From positions 2,366,814 through 2,430,813 of the forward strand of contig CM043005.1 of assembly GCA_023678885.1 (NCBI GenBank): a stretch of 64,000 nucleotides of DNA, given 5' to 3'. A program made the translations under genes and the position numbers. The notes beneath the pieces were generated by a model. It was not told the origin of the DNA and ran no database searches. It saw only the letters and a list, made by a program, of their open reading frames with translations. This DNA comes from Pogostemon cablin. Lineage: Eukaryota; Streptophyta; Magnoliopsida; Lamiales; Lamiaceae. Positions 9,527-22,202 of the stretch are shown here, one piece after another (positions within the stretch are counted from its first letter, which is position 1; every line of letters begins with the position of its first letter).

Positions 9527-12500
9527 ATGGTAATATCTTCCTTTTCCCCATTAATCTCCACCCACTTCCCTCCCCACCTTTTTCTCCTCTATCCCAAACC
9601 AACGCCTCGAGCTCCGAGCTCTCGACCCTCGCCAAACATTTACTTATCTCGCTCCTTCGCCTCGAGCGGCGGTAGGAATACTATAATTCTAAGCTCTACA
9701 AACCAGATTCCACCCAGAAGTCTGTTTCCCGGCGGTTACAAGCGTCCCGAGATCAAAGTTCCGAATCTCGTCCTCCGATTGAGCTCCGACGACGTGTTTA
9801 GGGACGACAAGGCGGTGCTTGATGTCATTGACGACGCCGTTTCTGACAGAGTTGGAATTGTAGTGCTTACCGGCGGCGAAGGCAGTGGCAAGAAGTTATA
9901 TGAGGCTGCTTGTTTGCTGAAATCTGTGATCCGTGACCGTGCTTATTTGTTGATTGATGAGCGTGTAGATATTGCAGCTGCAATTAATGCTAGTGGAGTA
10001 GTGCTTTCTGATCAAGGTTAGTGTATCTACTTCATAACTTGAGCACAAATTAATCAGTGTACTCCTGATTTTGCATTGCGCTCTTACATCTAATTCTATT
10101 CTATGTACTGTAATGGTTTTGGTTTACGGGAATTCAATTTATTCGAATCTTCTTTGATTGGATTGAAGGTACTTATAGATCCCAATCTTAAGGTGTATAA
10201 CTGTATGTACCCAATTGAGAAAGCTACATTATGTTGCATGATTACTTACCCGCGTGATTGGTGGGAAGATGAATTAGCTCAATTTACGCCCAATTGGCAA
10301 AACCATAGCTGATTTGACAAATCAAGAGAATTGGCCAAAAATAGCAAAATCTAAGTTTCAGTTTCTTGGGTATCTCTTTTAATATAGTTTGCTAGGAGTA
10401 ATTGGAATAATACTATTTTCTTCATTGATACCCCCCTCCTCTTATCCTAGTAAGTTGTTGAATATGTATAAATATAAATTCATTTGTGGGGATGATTTTT
10501 GTTTGGTGGCCTTATTTTGATACTTGTTTAGTTCCTGATAGCCTTCTAATTTGTTACCGGATGTGATTTTTGTTAATATATATATTTCTAATATTTGATA
10601 GGTCTACCTACTATTGTGGCAAGGAACACAATGATGGATGCAAAAATTGATTCAGTGACACTTCCTTTGGTAGCTAGAAATGTCCAAACGTATGATGCAG
10701 CAATTGATGCTTCTAATTCAGAAGGTGCAGATTTTCTTATTTTTACAATAAATGGAGACAGCTCTGAAGAGGAGCTGATCAGCTCTGTGTCAGAACGTGT
10801 AAAAATTCCAATTTTTATCTTTGTTGATTCTCTAAAGGGTGAGATATCTTTGAAAATGTCTTTGGATTCAGTTAAATTAGGAGTTAGTGGTTTAGTTGTT
10901 TTGGTGGATGAATTGAACTCCATGAAAGAAGATGGATTGGGCAAGTTATTTCACAACGAACATGCATCAAATAATTTTGTAGAAGATAGAGGTCAAAGTG
11001 TTGACGATATCAAAACAATAGATACAGGAAATGGCTTTTATGGGAAGAAGATGATTGCTGGGTTTACCAGATTGGAAGAGAGAGAACAACTGTTCATAGA
11101 CCAGGAGAGATCTATTATGCTTGAAGCTATTAATGTCATCCAGAAGGCCACACCACTGGTGATCTTTTATTGCTAAGAACTTTGGTAGTTACAGTTGTTC
11201 TTATATTATATTTCACTGTGCTACTTAGATTTTTACTAGGCTAAGTTTTGATCATAAATGGCAGATGGGGGATATCTCACTCCTCAAAGATGCTGTTTCT
11301 CAACTCGATGAGCCATTTTCTATGGTTATAGTGGTAATTGTGCGCTGAACTTCAACCAATTCTGGTTCCACGGATGTAAATGGGTATTTGCTCTAAATTT
11401 CAATGCATTTTATTTTGTTTTGTAGTTGGTTGGTTGACTCAATCTAACCCCAAGTCATTACGTTTTAAATATCGATAACATTTGAAAATTTTGACGAGGT
11501 CTTCTTACTATCTAGTTCTGATTTGCTCAGAGTTAAAGGGACGTTGGCCGGCTTACTTTAAACATATACCTGAATCTCTAAAATCCTTTAAAATAATTTT
11601 GTATTTCACCTTAAGGCCGAGTATTATCCTGTGGATAGATAATCCTTTATTTTGTTCCTTTATTTCCCCATTAAAACTGGTTCTATTTTCTTGGTGTGGA
11701 GATTTTATTTGAAAAATGTGCTGAAGATATTTTTTTTGCTTCATCCACCCATGCTGAAGTACTTGAATTTTGTTCCATATTAAAACTATCGAGCAAACAA
11801 CCATAATGTGGATTGTTCAAAAGTTTGAGACATAGTTGTTGTCAGGGGACTGTCACTTCATTATGGGCTTAAATAAATGATTTCAATGTGAGGAGTTCAC
11901 TATATAATTATATTTTGGTTTTAACCATGACCTACTTAATATCCTTTAATTCAGAAAGAGGAAGCTGTTTAACGAAGTCAATTGTACAGTGACAACATGC
12001 TTGATCTGGTATTTTTGTTTTGGTAAGGGTTCTAATTGTCCATGTGGCTACTGGTTTGGCATGCAAATTTTATGATATTGATTACTGGGTATTTATCCAT
12101 AGTTATAAAATGCAGTTTTCAACCTCTGTAACTAGTTCTATTATCTAGAGCTAGATAGAGATTTTATCTGGGATAAATTTCTTCTTGGTTTCCTTATAAG
12201 CTTTATCGGTGATTCTGGCTTTTAATTTGGTTGTTTTACTTAGATATCAGCTCCAAAAAGTACACTCCATAGTATTTTTGATATTTGGAAGACTATATTT
12301 GTCGCGGTTATTTACTGATCTTCCATCTAAAATCTGATTGACTTTGAGTGAGAAGAGACTGCCAACTCATCACTGATCCAGGAAGGATCTTTTCTCCATT
12401 TCAAGTAGGTCTATAATAGTTCTGTTCTCAAGTGCTTCCCACCTTCAACAAAAAAGGAGTTAAGAAGTTCTTTTGCCCTTTGGATAAAGATACCCTTTTT

Positions 12501-15500
12501 TTTGGTCATTTTCAATATTTATCATGTGAATTGTATCTTTAGATCTTAATGGATTGTAGAAATATGATTTTGTCAATTCTTGTTTTCGTGAGCCTGGTGT
12601 GAGATTTTTTTAGATTTAAAGAAACAATGTAATTTCAATTTTACTAGATCACACAGGGAATTCTGTTGAGATTCTTTCTTAATTACACTTCCAGGGAGAG
12701 TTCAACTCTGGAAAATCAAGCGTCATCAATGCTCTTCTTGGGCAAAGATATTTAAAGGATGGGGTTGTTCCCACCACTAATGAGATCACCTATCTACGGT
12801 ATTCTGATTCAGAGCTTAGCGAGCAACGGTGTGAAAGGCATCCTGATGGTCAATACATATGCTACATACCTGCTCCAATTCTGAAAGAGGTAAGTTATTG
12901 TTATTGTTTTTTTCCAGCCTTTAATCACACATTTGCTATTTAAATTTGTATTACATACAAATTCTGTGTCCTCTGAAGAAATCTCCCTACCTTTTTTTCT
13001 ACTTGGATTTTTATCATCATATCATATTGACTATAGAAACAGTAGAAAACTCCATGAATTGAAACTAAAAATCAAAAGCGGATTCTAGTCTCTAGATCTT
13101 CCCTCTTTTGCTACCATGTTAGAGAGAAAGCTGGAGAAGTTGTGCATATTTTGTGTATTATTGAAGTTGAACACTCCAATATTAATAGTGGGAAATAGGA
13201 CCTAGGTTACAATTAAAATAAGGAAAGAGGTAAAGGCTAAATAATATAAAAATAAAGATTTATGTACTAAACACAGATTGACTACCAAAGAATACTTAAA
13301 TTATGTATGGAAGCATAATCTTCAAAAGTTGTCTTTTCTACTTTTCACTCAAATTGTTCTCTTGAATAAAATTCTCTAAAGAGCTTTGTAACAGGGTTTC
13401 AGCAATTGTTCTGTCGAAATTCTTTGCAGTATTAATTATACAACAGTGTTTAAAATTCTTAAATCTAGTCAATCATGATTTCACGAAATTACGACCTCAA
13501 ATCTTCCTTCATTTTTATAATTTCTTCAATTCTGCATCACTCATAATTGTTAACCATTAACCAATTAGTTAACTTTCCCGAGAATCTTATTTCCAGTAAG
13601 GTTAAACAGTTGTTCTCTTTTTTTACTCTCTGTCTCTGGAAGTGTGACCTGGTTCAAAATTTTTTTTCTTGAATACTATTGTCTTCCAAACTTCTCTAAA
13701 CTATCTTCATTGTATTCCTTCACCCAAGCAGATGATAATTGTTGATACTCCTGGAACAAATGTGATTCTTCAAAGGCAACAAAGGCTCACAGAGGAATTT
13801 GTTCCTCGTGCAGATTTGCTTCTTTTTGTCATGTCGGCCGACCGACCATTGACTGAGAGTGAGGTATAATCTAGTTTCTGCTGTTGGTGCAAGGGTGTAT
13901 TGGTACTATCACTATGTTGAGCACTTCTCTGTTTCCCAAAAGTTCTTTATTGGAGGATTCAAAAAATTATAATGATTGCATGAGTTGTCTATTATCTGCA
14001 AGTCTCTTAATACCTTTTGTACAAAGTATGCATGCTTTTCTATAATCTGCAAGACTCTTCATATTTCTGGATACTTGGACTGCTGAAAATTGGTTATCAT
14101 AATCAGGTGATTCTGAGTCAGGTCGTACAGGAATTCCGACCAGCATTAACTTTGTTTGTTATCTTTTTCATTGTGTTCCAGTACAGAACTCAATTTGTGT
14201 GAAGTTTTAAAACTTTTTTTTTCCTCATTATTTGTTCTCTTTGGTATAATCATTGTTGATTCGATATATATGTATATTATGTATCTGTGTGTATGTATGT
14301 ATTTGGATTGTTGTCATTTTAACTTTAAACATTGAAAATTTAGGATGTTTGACTTTTATTAAGCAATGTATTGAGCAGGAATATACATGCTTTACCTTTA
14401 TTAAATCTATTTTTAGATGTCCTTCCAACTCTCTTCTCTTTAACCCAAGAAGCTAATATATTACTTCATGATGTTTTCTGTCAGGTGACTTTTCTTCGGT
14501 ATATTCAGCAATGGAAGAAAAAAGTTGTTTTTGTGCTAAATAAGTCTGACCTGTATCTCAGCGCAGATGAGGTTGAGATCAATATCTATGGTTCAACTGT
14601 TTATATACAGTCAAAAGCATTTTCTTATTATATTGGTCCAAAGGGGTGTGTTATGACTTGATTAAGATCTTCCTCTAATTTTTTTTCTTCACATTATTCG
14701 CTGCAGCTTGAGGAGGCTATTAGATTTATCAAGGAAAACGTTCGAAAGATGATGAATACTGAACATGTCACCTTGTATCCTGTATCTGCTCGAAGTGCTC
14801 TAGCAGCAAAGCTTTCTACTTTTAGTGGTGCAGAAAAGGAAAAAGATTTATTGAATACTCCATATGACGGAGCAAACAAATTTTCTGATCTTGAAAAGTA
14901 CCTGATTAGCTTCTTAGATACATCAACTGAAAATGGTGTTGAAAGAATAAAGCTTAAGTTGGAAACACCTGTTATGATTGCTGAACTGTTACTTTCGGCC
15001 TCTCAAAAGCTTGTCAGGGAGGAGTGCCACCAAGCTGAAGAAGACTTGGTGATTGTGAATAATCTTATAAGCAGTGTGAAAGAGTATGCATCAAAGATGG
15101 ACAATGAGAGCATTTCTTGGAAGAGACAAATTTTGTCCCTGGTATGGTCCATTTACACTGTGTCTCATTTTCAAAATTTATACTTTGAAGGCTTATGATG
15201 CTGTTGGTGGATGCAGATTGATAATACTCAAGCACGTGCAGCCAAACTTGCAGAATCTGCTCTTCAATTATCAAATGTTGACCTTGTTGCCTCGTATGTT
15301 CTCAGAGGGGGTAAATCTGCTCCAATGCCAATCGCCTCAAGTCTTCGGAATGAAATAATTGACCCTGCTGCCGTAGAAGCTCAAGTGAGTACATGTTTCT
15401 GTTAATATATTTTTTTAATGCACTTATTATTTACTCTAAGCAATGTCATAGTTGTTAAAGGTGAAAGGCACAAAGGCCTTGTTGGAGCCTGAGGCGCAAG

Positions 15501-18500
15501 GCGCGCCTGAGGTACAAACTGCTCTAGAACATATGTACATTAATATATCCAACTTAACACATAATTGCCCTACTAAATAAAGGTCAAAATCACAAAACAT
15601 CAAGTAATAATCATAATAACTCAATAACATAAAGACAAATTGAAAACCCATGCAAGATGTCATAATGAACTTCACAATTCAAGTAATCAACACAAATAGA
15701 CTATCACAAGTATAAGTAGAATCCTTCAAGTTTAAGAAAATATCAAATGTCAAAGACTCAATGAGCTAATAATCATAATTATGATGGTTTGTGGTCTTCC
15801 ACTAAATCTTCATTCTTCTCTTCACCATCAAATTGATCATCATAAACACATTCGCAATCTCAAAATTCTTGAAAAGATGACCGATAATTAATTATTAATA
15901 ATTAATTCATCAACTAATGAATAATAAATAATTTTACATTAAAATTTGAGACTTTATAGCTAAACATCAAAACTAATATTGTAACTTCATGGATAAAATA
16001 TGAAACTTAGCTAAAAATCAAAATTTTATAGAAAACTTCTTGACAAGTATTTTTCAAACAAAAATTACTGCTGTTTTATTTTCAAAGTGAGAAAATCAGA
16101 AGTTAAAAAAAAAAAAAAAATTAAAAAAATTCATGAAATCCCATCATATGTGGAAATGTACCCCAGGCGCGCCTGAGGCGCACCTTTTCCCTTCAAAAAG
16201 GCTCAAAAGGCAAGGGTTTTTTGAACATCGGCCCTAAACCCCAAAAAACCTCAAATCCCAGGCGATTTGGTCCATGCATCACCTTAGGCACGCCTTTAAC
16301 AAGTATGAGCAATGTATAGATTATTCTTGTATTTTTTATGTTTTACATAGTTGAAACTGATTAGCCATTCTAAACATTTTCTGAAAATCTAATTGGCACC
16401 CAGAAACTGCTTGAGGATTATGCTATGTGGTTACAATCAAGCAATGCTCGCAAAGGAAATATGTATAAAGAATCCTTTGAGAAACGATGGCCATCAGTTT
16501 CCTCATCCATCCAGTCTCATTTGGAGGCCAGTGAGCTGCTAAGGACAAAGCACGAACAAGGTGTAGCAGTTATTGAAGATTTTAGTGCCGCCGCTGCATC
16601 TAAACTGTTCGAGCAAGAAATTCGTGAAGCGGTAAATTTTGTGATTGTAATAGTGACTTAGTTTTTAAATCTCAATTTGATACTAAGCTGAGTAGCTTAT
16701 AAAATGTAGTATTATATTTCTCTAGAATTTTGAGACAAGGCAAGATTAAATTTGTTTGACATCTATTACTCTACTAAATCAAGGTACCTTAGAGTCATAT
16801 TATTTCCATCCCTCACCAAGGATAGTGTTAGCTGAGGCAGATTTGGTTTTATTGCTGCTGAGTTGAAGATAGAGGCACATTTTTAATTAAATAGTTGTTC
16901 TAGTTAAAAGTAAATGTTAGAGATGGGAGCATTACAATCTATAGATGTTATCATATACATGATAATCATTCAATAGGATTGGGTCCTGTTCCCTAATTTT
17001 CATGGTTCAGTTATAAATTAAGATAACACAAGGTGATAACATGCTAAGATATTTTTTAGTCAATAAATTTCCTGTCTTCATTTGAAATCCATCAGAAAAG
17101 TCTCTCTGATAATTTATGTGGGTGCATTAAGTCTTATGTTTTGGATTTGAGCAGAATTTTATGGCAATTGAATAATTTGTCAGTCAACACTCTTAGATTC
17201 ACAGTATTTCTTGGCCTTCTATCCAGCTTCATTGGTTGAAAAGGATGTGTCGTTTTGATTGGATATAATATATATTTTTGTTTTTGAATCTGGACACTTC
17301 TATTATGTAATAAGTAGTTACTCTGAAATATATATGGGGGAGCCTGGAATTGATAGTAATGCATCTCTCTTTCCTATTTTCAGCTCTTGGGCACTTTTGG
17401 TGGATTAGGTGCAGCTGGTCTATCTGCATCGCTTTTGACGTCTGTGTTGCCCTCCGCCTTAGAAGATCTCCTTGCTTTAGGTCTTTGCTCAGCTGGAGGG
17501 TATGTAACGTCATTGCCACTCTTCATTCTGATGTTCTCTTGTTTCTTACCTGGGGTTTGTACTGTTTTGATTCTTGTTTTGGAAAATTGGATAGGAACGC
17601 TTTTCATTCTTTTTTTATTTTCTCTTTAAACTTGTTGATATTATTATGCATAGTTCTTTCTTAACCTTAATCTTTCTGTGAATTAAAAATAGAATCATTC
17701 TTCTTGTTTTGATGCATTAAGGGCTGACTAAGTTATGTTTTGCTTTCAGTAGTGTACAACAAGCTTACAATGTCTTTACCTCTGCCCATAATTTGCCTAT
17801 GTAGGTAACATTGTTATATTTTTATCCTTGCACCTAGTGCAAACTTGCGAATATCTCTTAGATGCTTTGAGGATCACACTGAATCCCTGTAGATATTGAG
17901 AAAAATATTGCAGTATATGTAAATGACAATGACCGTTTATTAGGTATGGCCTATTTACTGATAAATCTAATCATGTCAGCTACATTTCCTTTGGGTTAAT
18001 CCGTCTATTGCAGATATTTGCTGATCCCAGATGATATGTGCAGATTATGAATTGATAAGGAGTAGGGTTTACTGTCTAGGATATACGTTACCATTTAGGT
18101 GTAAGCTATGATGCATGATACATGTTCCAGATTCAAGTTTGGATATACTCCCTCAGTTCCTTCAAAGAGGGTCTTTTTTCCATTTTGGGCGTCCCACCCA
18201 AAGAGTCTCATTTCTTTTTTTACACACATGGGAGCCACATACACCCACTAATACAATTAAAATATGGGGCTCACACTCCTACTAATACAATTATACACTA
18301 CACATTAAATAATAATACTCCTTAATCCACGTGCAAAAAGCAGAAGACCCTCTTTGAGTGGGACGGAGGGAATAAATGTTTTGCTCTTGAAATTCATTTT
18401 GGTTGTGTTTGGATTGATTGATTGAAGGTTTTTGAGAATGTGTTTGTGGTTTGAATTTATGTGGATTTGAAATTCATCATTCTTGTTTTATACTCATTCC

Positions 18501-19267
18501 TTCCAGGAAAGTCTGCACCCCCCTTCCCGGCACGGAGATTAAGAAAGTGATAACTTTTAGGGGTTGGTATTTTTTGGTAATAAATAAATGATAAAGTATG
18601 TTAGGTGTGTTAGGTAGGGGTTGTTTTTTTTGTAAATAAAGTGTATGAGGAAGGGTGATTGTGTTTAACTTTTTGCTTTTTTAGGAATGTGCAAACTTTT
18701 GTGGGACAATCCAAAATGGAAAGTGTGCCATCTGAAATGGGACGGAGGGAGTACTTAGTTTTGGGAGATTTTGGTGGGGAGTTAATCTTCTATGCACCGG
18801 GTTACACTTAGGATATAGACATGAAAAAATAATTAAGCCATGATGAACAAACATTAAACCCGAATAGACAAGTATAAAAAAGCTTCCGGGAATATGTACA
18901 CTTAGGTGTATTAAAACTTTGCCATTTGGTGGAATTTAAATCTAAACTCTGATTGATGTGATTACTTTGTGATGATACCAGGATGTTGGCGATATCAACT
19001 TTCCCGTCGCGGAGGCGACAAGTGGTTGATAAAGTGAAAAGAAGTGCTGAAGCCTTGGCCCGTAATCTTGAAGATGCAATGGAGAAAGACCTTTTGGAGG
19101 CTACTAATTGTTTAACGAACTTTGTAGCACTCATCGGCGAACCATATCAAAGAACAATGCAAGATCGAGTAAATAAACTGTTGGGAACTCTTGATGAATT
19201 AGAAGCAATGGAGAAAAATCTAAAAAGTTTGCAAAATGAGATCCGGAACCTCCATTTATCAAGGTAG
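9527..19267 (+). CDS. FZL: FZO-like dynamin-family GTPase of chloroplasts (11 exons)
   Basis: Exons: 9527-10016, 10602-11158, 11265-11333, 12695-12889, 13732-13863, 14485-14571, 14707-15141, 15217-15384, 16404-16631, 17384-17499 and 18982-19267. All junctions are GT-AG and the sum is 2763 nt, or 920 residues plus a stop, close to Arabidopsis FZL (912). Residues 1 to about 50 are Ser/Pro/Arg-rich, like a plastid transit peptide; the region before the GTPase (about 65-300) is the FZL-specific part containing FPGGYKRPEIKVPNL. GTPase motifs: GEFNSGKS (373-380), PTTNE (398-402), DTPG (442-445), NKSD (500-503). Two hydrophobic segments fill about 793-835 and a helical, coiled-coil-like tail follows. 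In Arabidopsis FZL is a thylakoid/envelope membrane-remodelling GTPase that affects thylakoid and chloroplast shape. The first ATG in the long open frame was chosen. Intron 8 holds a hAT insertion and intron 10 two Stowaways. No break was found. Confidence 0.95.
15447..16307. mobile_element. hAT-type non-autonomous element in FZL intron 8
   Basis: Ends CATAGTTGTTAAAGG and (inverse) CATACTTGTTAAAGG match in 14 of 15 positions. The 8-bp direct repeat AGCAATGT flanks the element at 15439-15446 and 16308-16315. Subterminal GC-rich words GGCGCGCCTGAGG occur on both sides. An 8-bp duplication fits the hAT superfamily. No transposase was found in its 861 bp. It makes up most of the 1019-bp intron and leaves both splice sites intact. 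Confidence 0.8.
18148..18372. mobile_element. Stowaway MITE in FZL intron 10
   Basis: TA-flanked, starting CTCCCTCAGTTCCTTCAAAG and ending CTTTGAGTGGGACGGAGGGA (inverse). The interior has the CCACGTGCAAAAAGCAGAAG word typical of several Stowaways in this window. Confidence 0.85.
18493..18751. mobile_element. Stowaway MITE in FZL intron 10, second copy
   Basis: TA-flanked; starts CTCATTCCTTCCAGGAAAGT and ends GAAATGGGACGGAGGGAG. It shares subterminal words with the mariner element at 5427. It ends about 230 bp before the last exon. Confidence 0.8.
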
Positions 19268-20048
19268 TAGTACTAAACCTTATTAATCATTCTGTAATAC
19301 TATGTTATGTCATATAATGTTGTAGAGTTGTGTTCTGTTTCTGATGAGGAATATCTGTGGAGGTGTTTTTCTTTTTTGGTGTGGTTTGTGAGTAGAGGAA
19401 CATTCTAGAATCTCTTCTTTTATATTTTATAGCCATTGTTAACATTCTTTTTGAAGTGAAGCAGCTATTTAGACTACACTTGAAACTATGATTAAGTTGA
19501 TATGAATTAAAAACTAAAGATTATTTACAAGTCTACACTCTACATATACGTGATTAAATTAAAGTTATTTCTTTACAAATAAAAATAAGTATTAGCTCGA
19601 TTTAGTGACAAGTCTTCATGTACGTGATAAAGTTTATTTACAGCTTAATTATTATATCTTAATTTAATTAAGTTGATAATATTAACTAAGAGATCTAACA
19701 TAGTTAAACAAATTGTTGTCCAACATGTCCAGTATGATTTTTTTTTTTAATTTTTTTAAAAACTGTGACGTTGGAACAAGGAAAGGTTCCACTAGTTTTT
19801 AGTTTGGTCAAAAAGGCTACAATTCTATTTTTGGTTAGAAAGCATAACAAAATTATATACTTTCTTAATTAAAAAATAGCGAAAAGGGTAGTCTTTTATT
19901 ATTATATTTTTCATACAAAGATGATGGGTGAAAAAAACAGCACCAGCACATGTATTCAGTACTGATAAATGATAATGTTTTCATTTCAAAATATAAATTA
20001 AACGTGGAATGCAAAAAAGCATTAGAATCAAAATATAATAATTATATA
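19268..20048. other. FZL 3' flank
   Basis: FZL 3' untranslated and downstream sequence, AT-rich. No second coding exon, RNA gene or transposon end is evident. Confidence 0.5.
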
Positions 20049-20237
20049 AGAGTGAGTCTTTTGCGCGCCTGGGTACACGGATATAGATTCATGCCCTTTT
20101 GCAAGTTCCGTGCCCTTTTACAATTTGAACTCCCCTAGCAATACATAGGTTTAAATAGAATAGGGAGGAGAAGGGTTGTGTTCACATGGGGACACGGACC
20201 GTGTCCCTGTGTCTCCGGGGGCACAGGAGCTTTTGCC
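20049..20237. mobile_element. small GTGCCC-type MITE, copy 3
   Basis: Left AGTCTTTTGCGCGCCTGGGT and right CCGGGGGCACAGGAGCTTTT are inverted ends matching the copy at 5061. ATTATATA flanks it (20041-20048 and 20238-20245). The interior word CCTAGCAATACATAGG corresponds in inverse to CCTATGTATTGCTAGG of copy 1. It has inserted right beside the next Stowaway. Confidence 0.75.
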
Positions 20238-20245
20238 ATTATATA

Positions 20246-20442
20246 CTTCCTCCGTTCCAAAGATGAAAATTTGTTTTTTGCACGTAGATTAAGGAGTATT
20301 ATTATTTTATGTAAAGTGGATATGTGTATTAGAGAGATGTGATGGGTAGTGGTGGACCATTTTTACTAAATGAGGAAAATGATGCAATTTAGATGGAACA
20401 CCCAATATAGTGAAATAGTCCTCTTTGCCCGGGACGGAGGGG
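20246..20442. mobile_element. Stowaway MITE
   Basis: TA-flanked, starting CTTCCTCCGTTCCAAAGATG and ending CTTTGCCCGGGACGGAGGGG. Non-coding. Confidence 0.8.
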
Positions 20443-20589
20443 TATATTATTATAAACACGATGGAACAAGCAAATTTAATGGGTAGGATTGTTCAAATTG
20501 TGAGATCCAGAAAAGATATTCTCATTAGTCTTAACTTTGAATGAATTGCATTAATTTGTTAAAAAGTGTAGTACGACCATTTATAAGGT

Positions 20590-20800
20590 ATTCATTTCAC
20601 TATTTCTGGCGTCCGCTTAAAGGTATCAATTTCCTCTTTAGTAAAGAAAATACACAAGATGACCCACCACTTCTCTCTAATACAACTACTCACTTTACCC
20701 ATAATAATAATACTCATTAATCCACGTGCAAAAGGCAAATAAAGACCTTAAAATTGTCCACATGCAAACAACAAACGATTATCTTATAAGTAGTCGGGGG
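20590..20800. repeat. probable decayed Stowaway
   Basis: The interior words (ACTACTCACTTTACCCATAA, TTAATCCACGTGCAAAAGGC) match Stowaways in the window, but the termini have lost the CTCCCTCCGTCCC consensus. Confidence 0.4.
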
Positions 20801-21220
20801 GAATATCAATTTGTAAAAGTTCTCTTTTTTAATTACAAATGTCTCATACTCAGGGTTGCAAATAAAACACAACTTTTCAATACTTCACAAAAAAAATCCT
20901 TACCTCAATGTGCGTGCCTGTAATTTATTCTCGATTAAGCCTTCCCCAACCCTCTATCAAAAAAATCAGGTTTTTTGGTTACCATGTCAGCACCACCTCC
21001 CTTTACCTCCAAAACATAACTCCTCTCCAACCATATACCCAAAAAACAGGTTTTTTTAGGGTGACCCACTTCAATTTCATTTAATTCTTATTTATTTTAT
21101 CAATTACATTTATCTAATTTCCAAAATAAATTATAAATAATTATATTTTCAGATGATTTAATTTAATAAATTTAAGAAAAAAATGAAAAAAAATATTATT
21201 TATTTTTTTCATTACATAAC

Positions 21221-21420
21221 ATTTCAGCAGATAAATTAACATTTCAGAAGAGAGATTAATGTTTCAGAAGATAGGTTAGCGTTTCAGTAAATAGATTAAC
21301 GTTTTAGAAGATATATTAACATTTCAGAAGATATGTTAACGTTTCAGAAGATATATTAACATTTCCGAAGGTATGTTAATGTTTCAAAATATAGATTAAT
21401 GTTTCAAAAGATATGTTAGT
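21221..21420. repeat. tandem repeat, exact 20-bp period, 10 units
   Basis: Ten consecutive 20-bp units with consensus GTTTCAGAAGATATATTAAC and variable positions, without any insertion or deletion between units. The unit is not found elsewhere in the window by eye. Confidence 0.85.
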
Positions 21421-21659
21421 GTACCAAAATAATGTATAAGATAAATTAAAGTCTAACGGTAATATTAACATTTACAAAATAATAATGCAAAGGAAAGATT
21501 TTTTTTAAATAACTTTAATTGTAATGGTAATAAGAAAAAAATAAAAGAATAAAAAACCAAAAGGAAAGAACAAAAACAAGAAACAAGAGTTGATCAATTA
21601 AATAAAAATAAATAAAATAAAAACTACAACAAAAGAAAAGAAAAAGTGAGATAAGATTT

Positions 21660-21880
21660 CAGGCGGCCCTACGCCACTCGCGCATTAGGGCCACGCGCCA
21701 CAATGTTTGACAGTGAGGAGCACTCCCTCTTATTCCACTTTCACCTTTTTATTAAATACCTGGGTTGAGCAGCTTCTACCCAAGGAAATACCTCCATGCT
21801 TTCCCAACGCTAAAATCCCCTCCACTAGGTATAAACCCATGGCCACGTAAGACAAAATACCTAGCGTTGGAGAAGGCTTA
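21660..21880. repeat. GC-richer patch with short inverted repeats
   Basis: Two small foldbacks are visible: AGGCGGCCCTACGCC near ATTAGGGCCACGCG, and CCCAACGCTA (about 21808) against TAGCGTTGG (about 21863). Probably MITE remnants; termini were not resolved. Confidence 0.35.
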
Positions 21881-22202
21881 AATAAATATATTTTTATTAA
21901 TCAAAGGATAGTTTAACATGTTAATCAAATACTCTATCCGTCCCACAATACGCTTCACGTTTATTGTTTCACGCTGTTTAAGAAAAAATGCACTTTTTGA
22001 CTAATTGACTTTGGAGGGTAATGTAGTATTTTTAACTAGTAAAAAAGTATAAAGTAATAATATTTGTGTAAAAAAAGAATGACAAATTTGAAATTAAAGT
22101 AACTTTTGAGGTTGTTGGATAAAGTGATTTTTTCTTTTTTAGGATGTGAAGGGTATTGTGTGACAAATAAATGAGAAAAGAGTGAGGGGTTGTGTGGGAC
22201 GG

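Noticed and set aside
9184..9675. 163-residue frame with Ile and Pro runs before FZL
   Set aside because: It spans a MITE, the mariner end, the (TAA)n microsatellite and the CCN repeat; FZL homology lies in the frame starting at 9527.
17229..17664. Open frames around FZL exon 10 on both strands
   Set aside because: They overlap the exon or its introns; only the spliced frame continues FZL homology.
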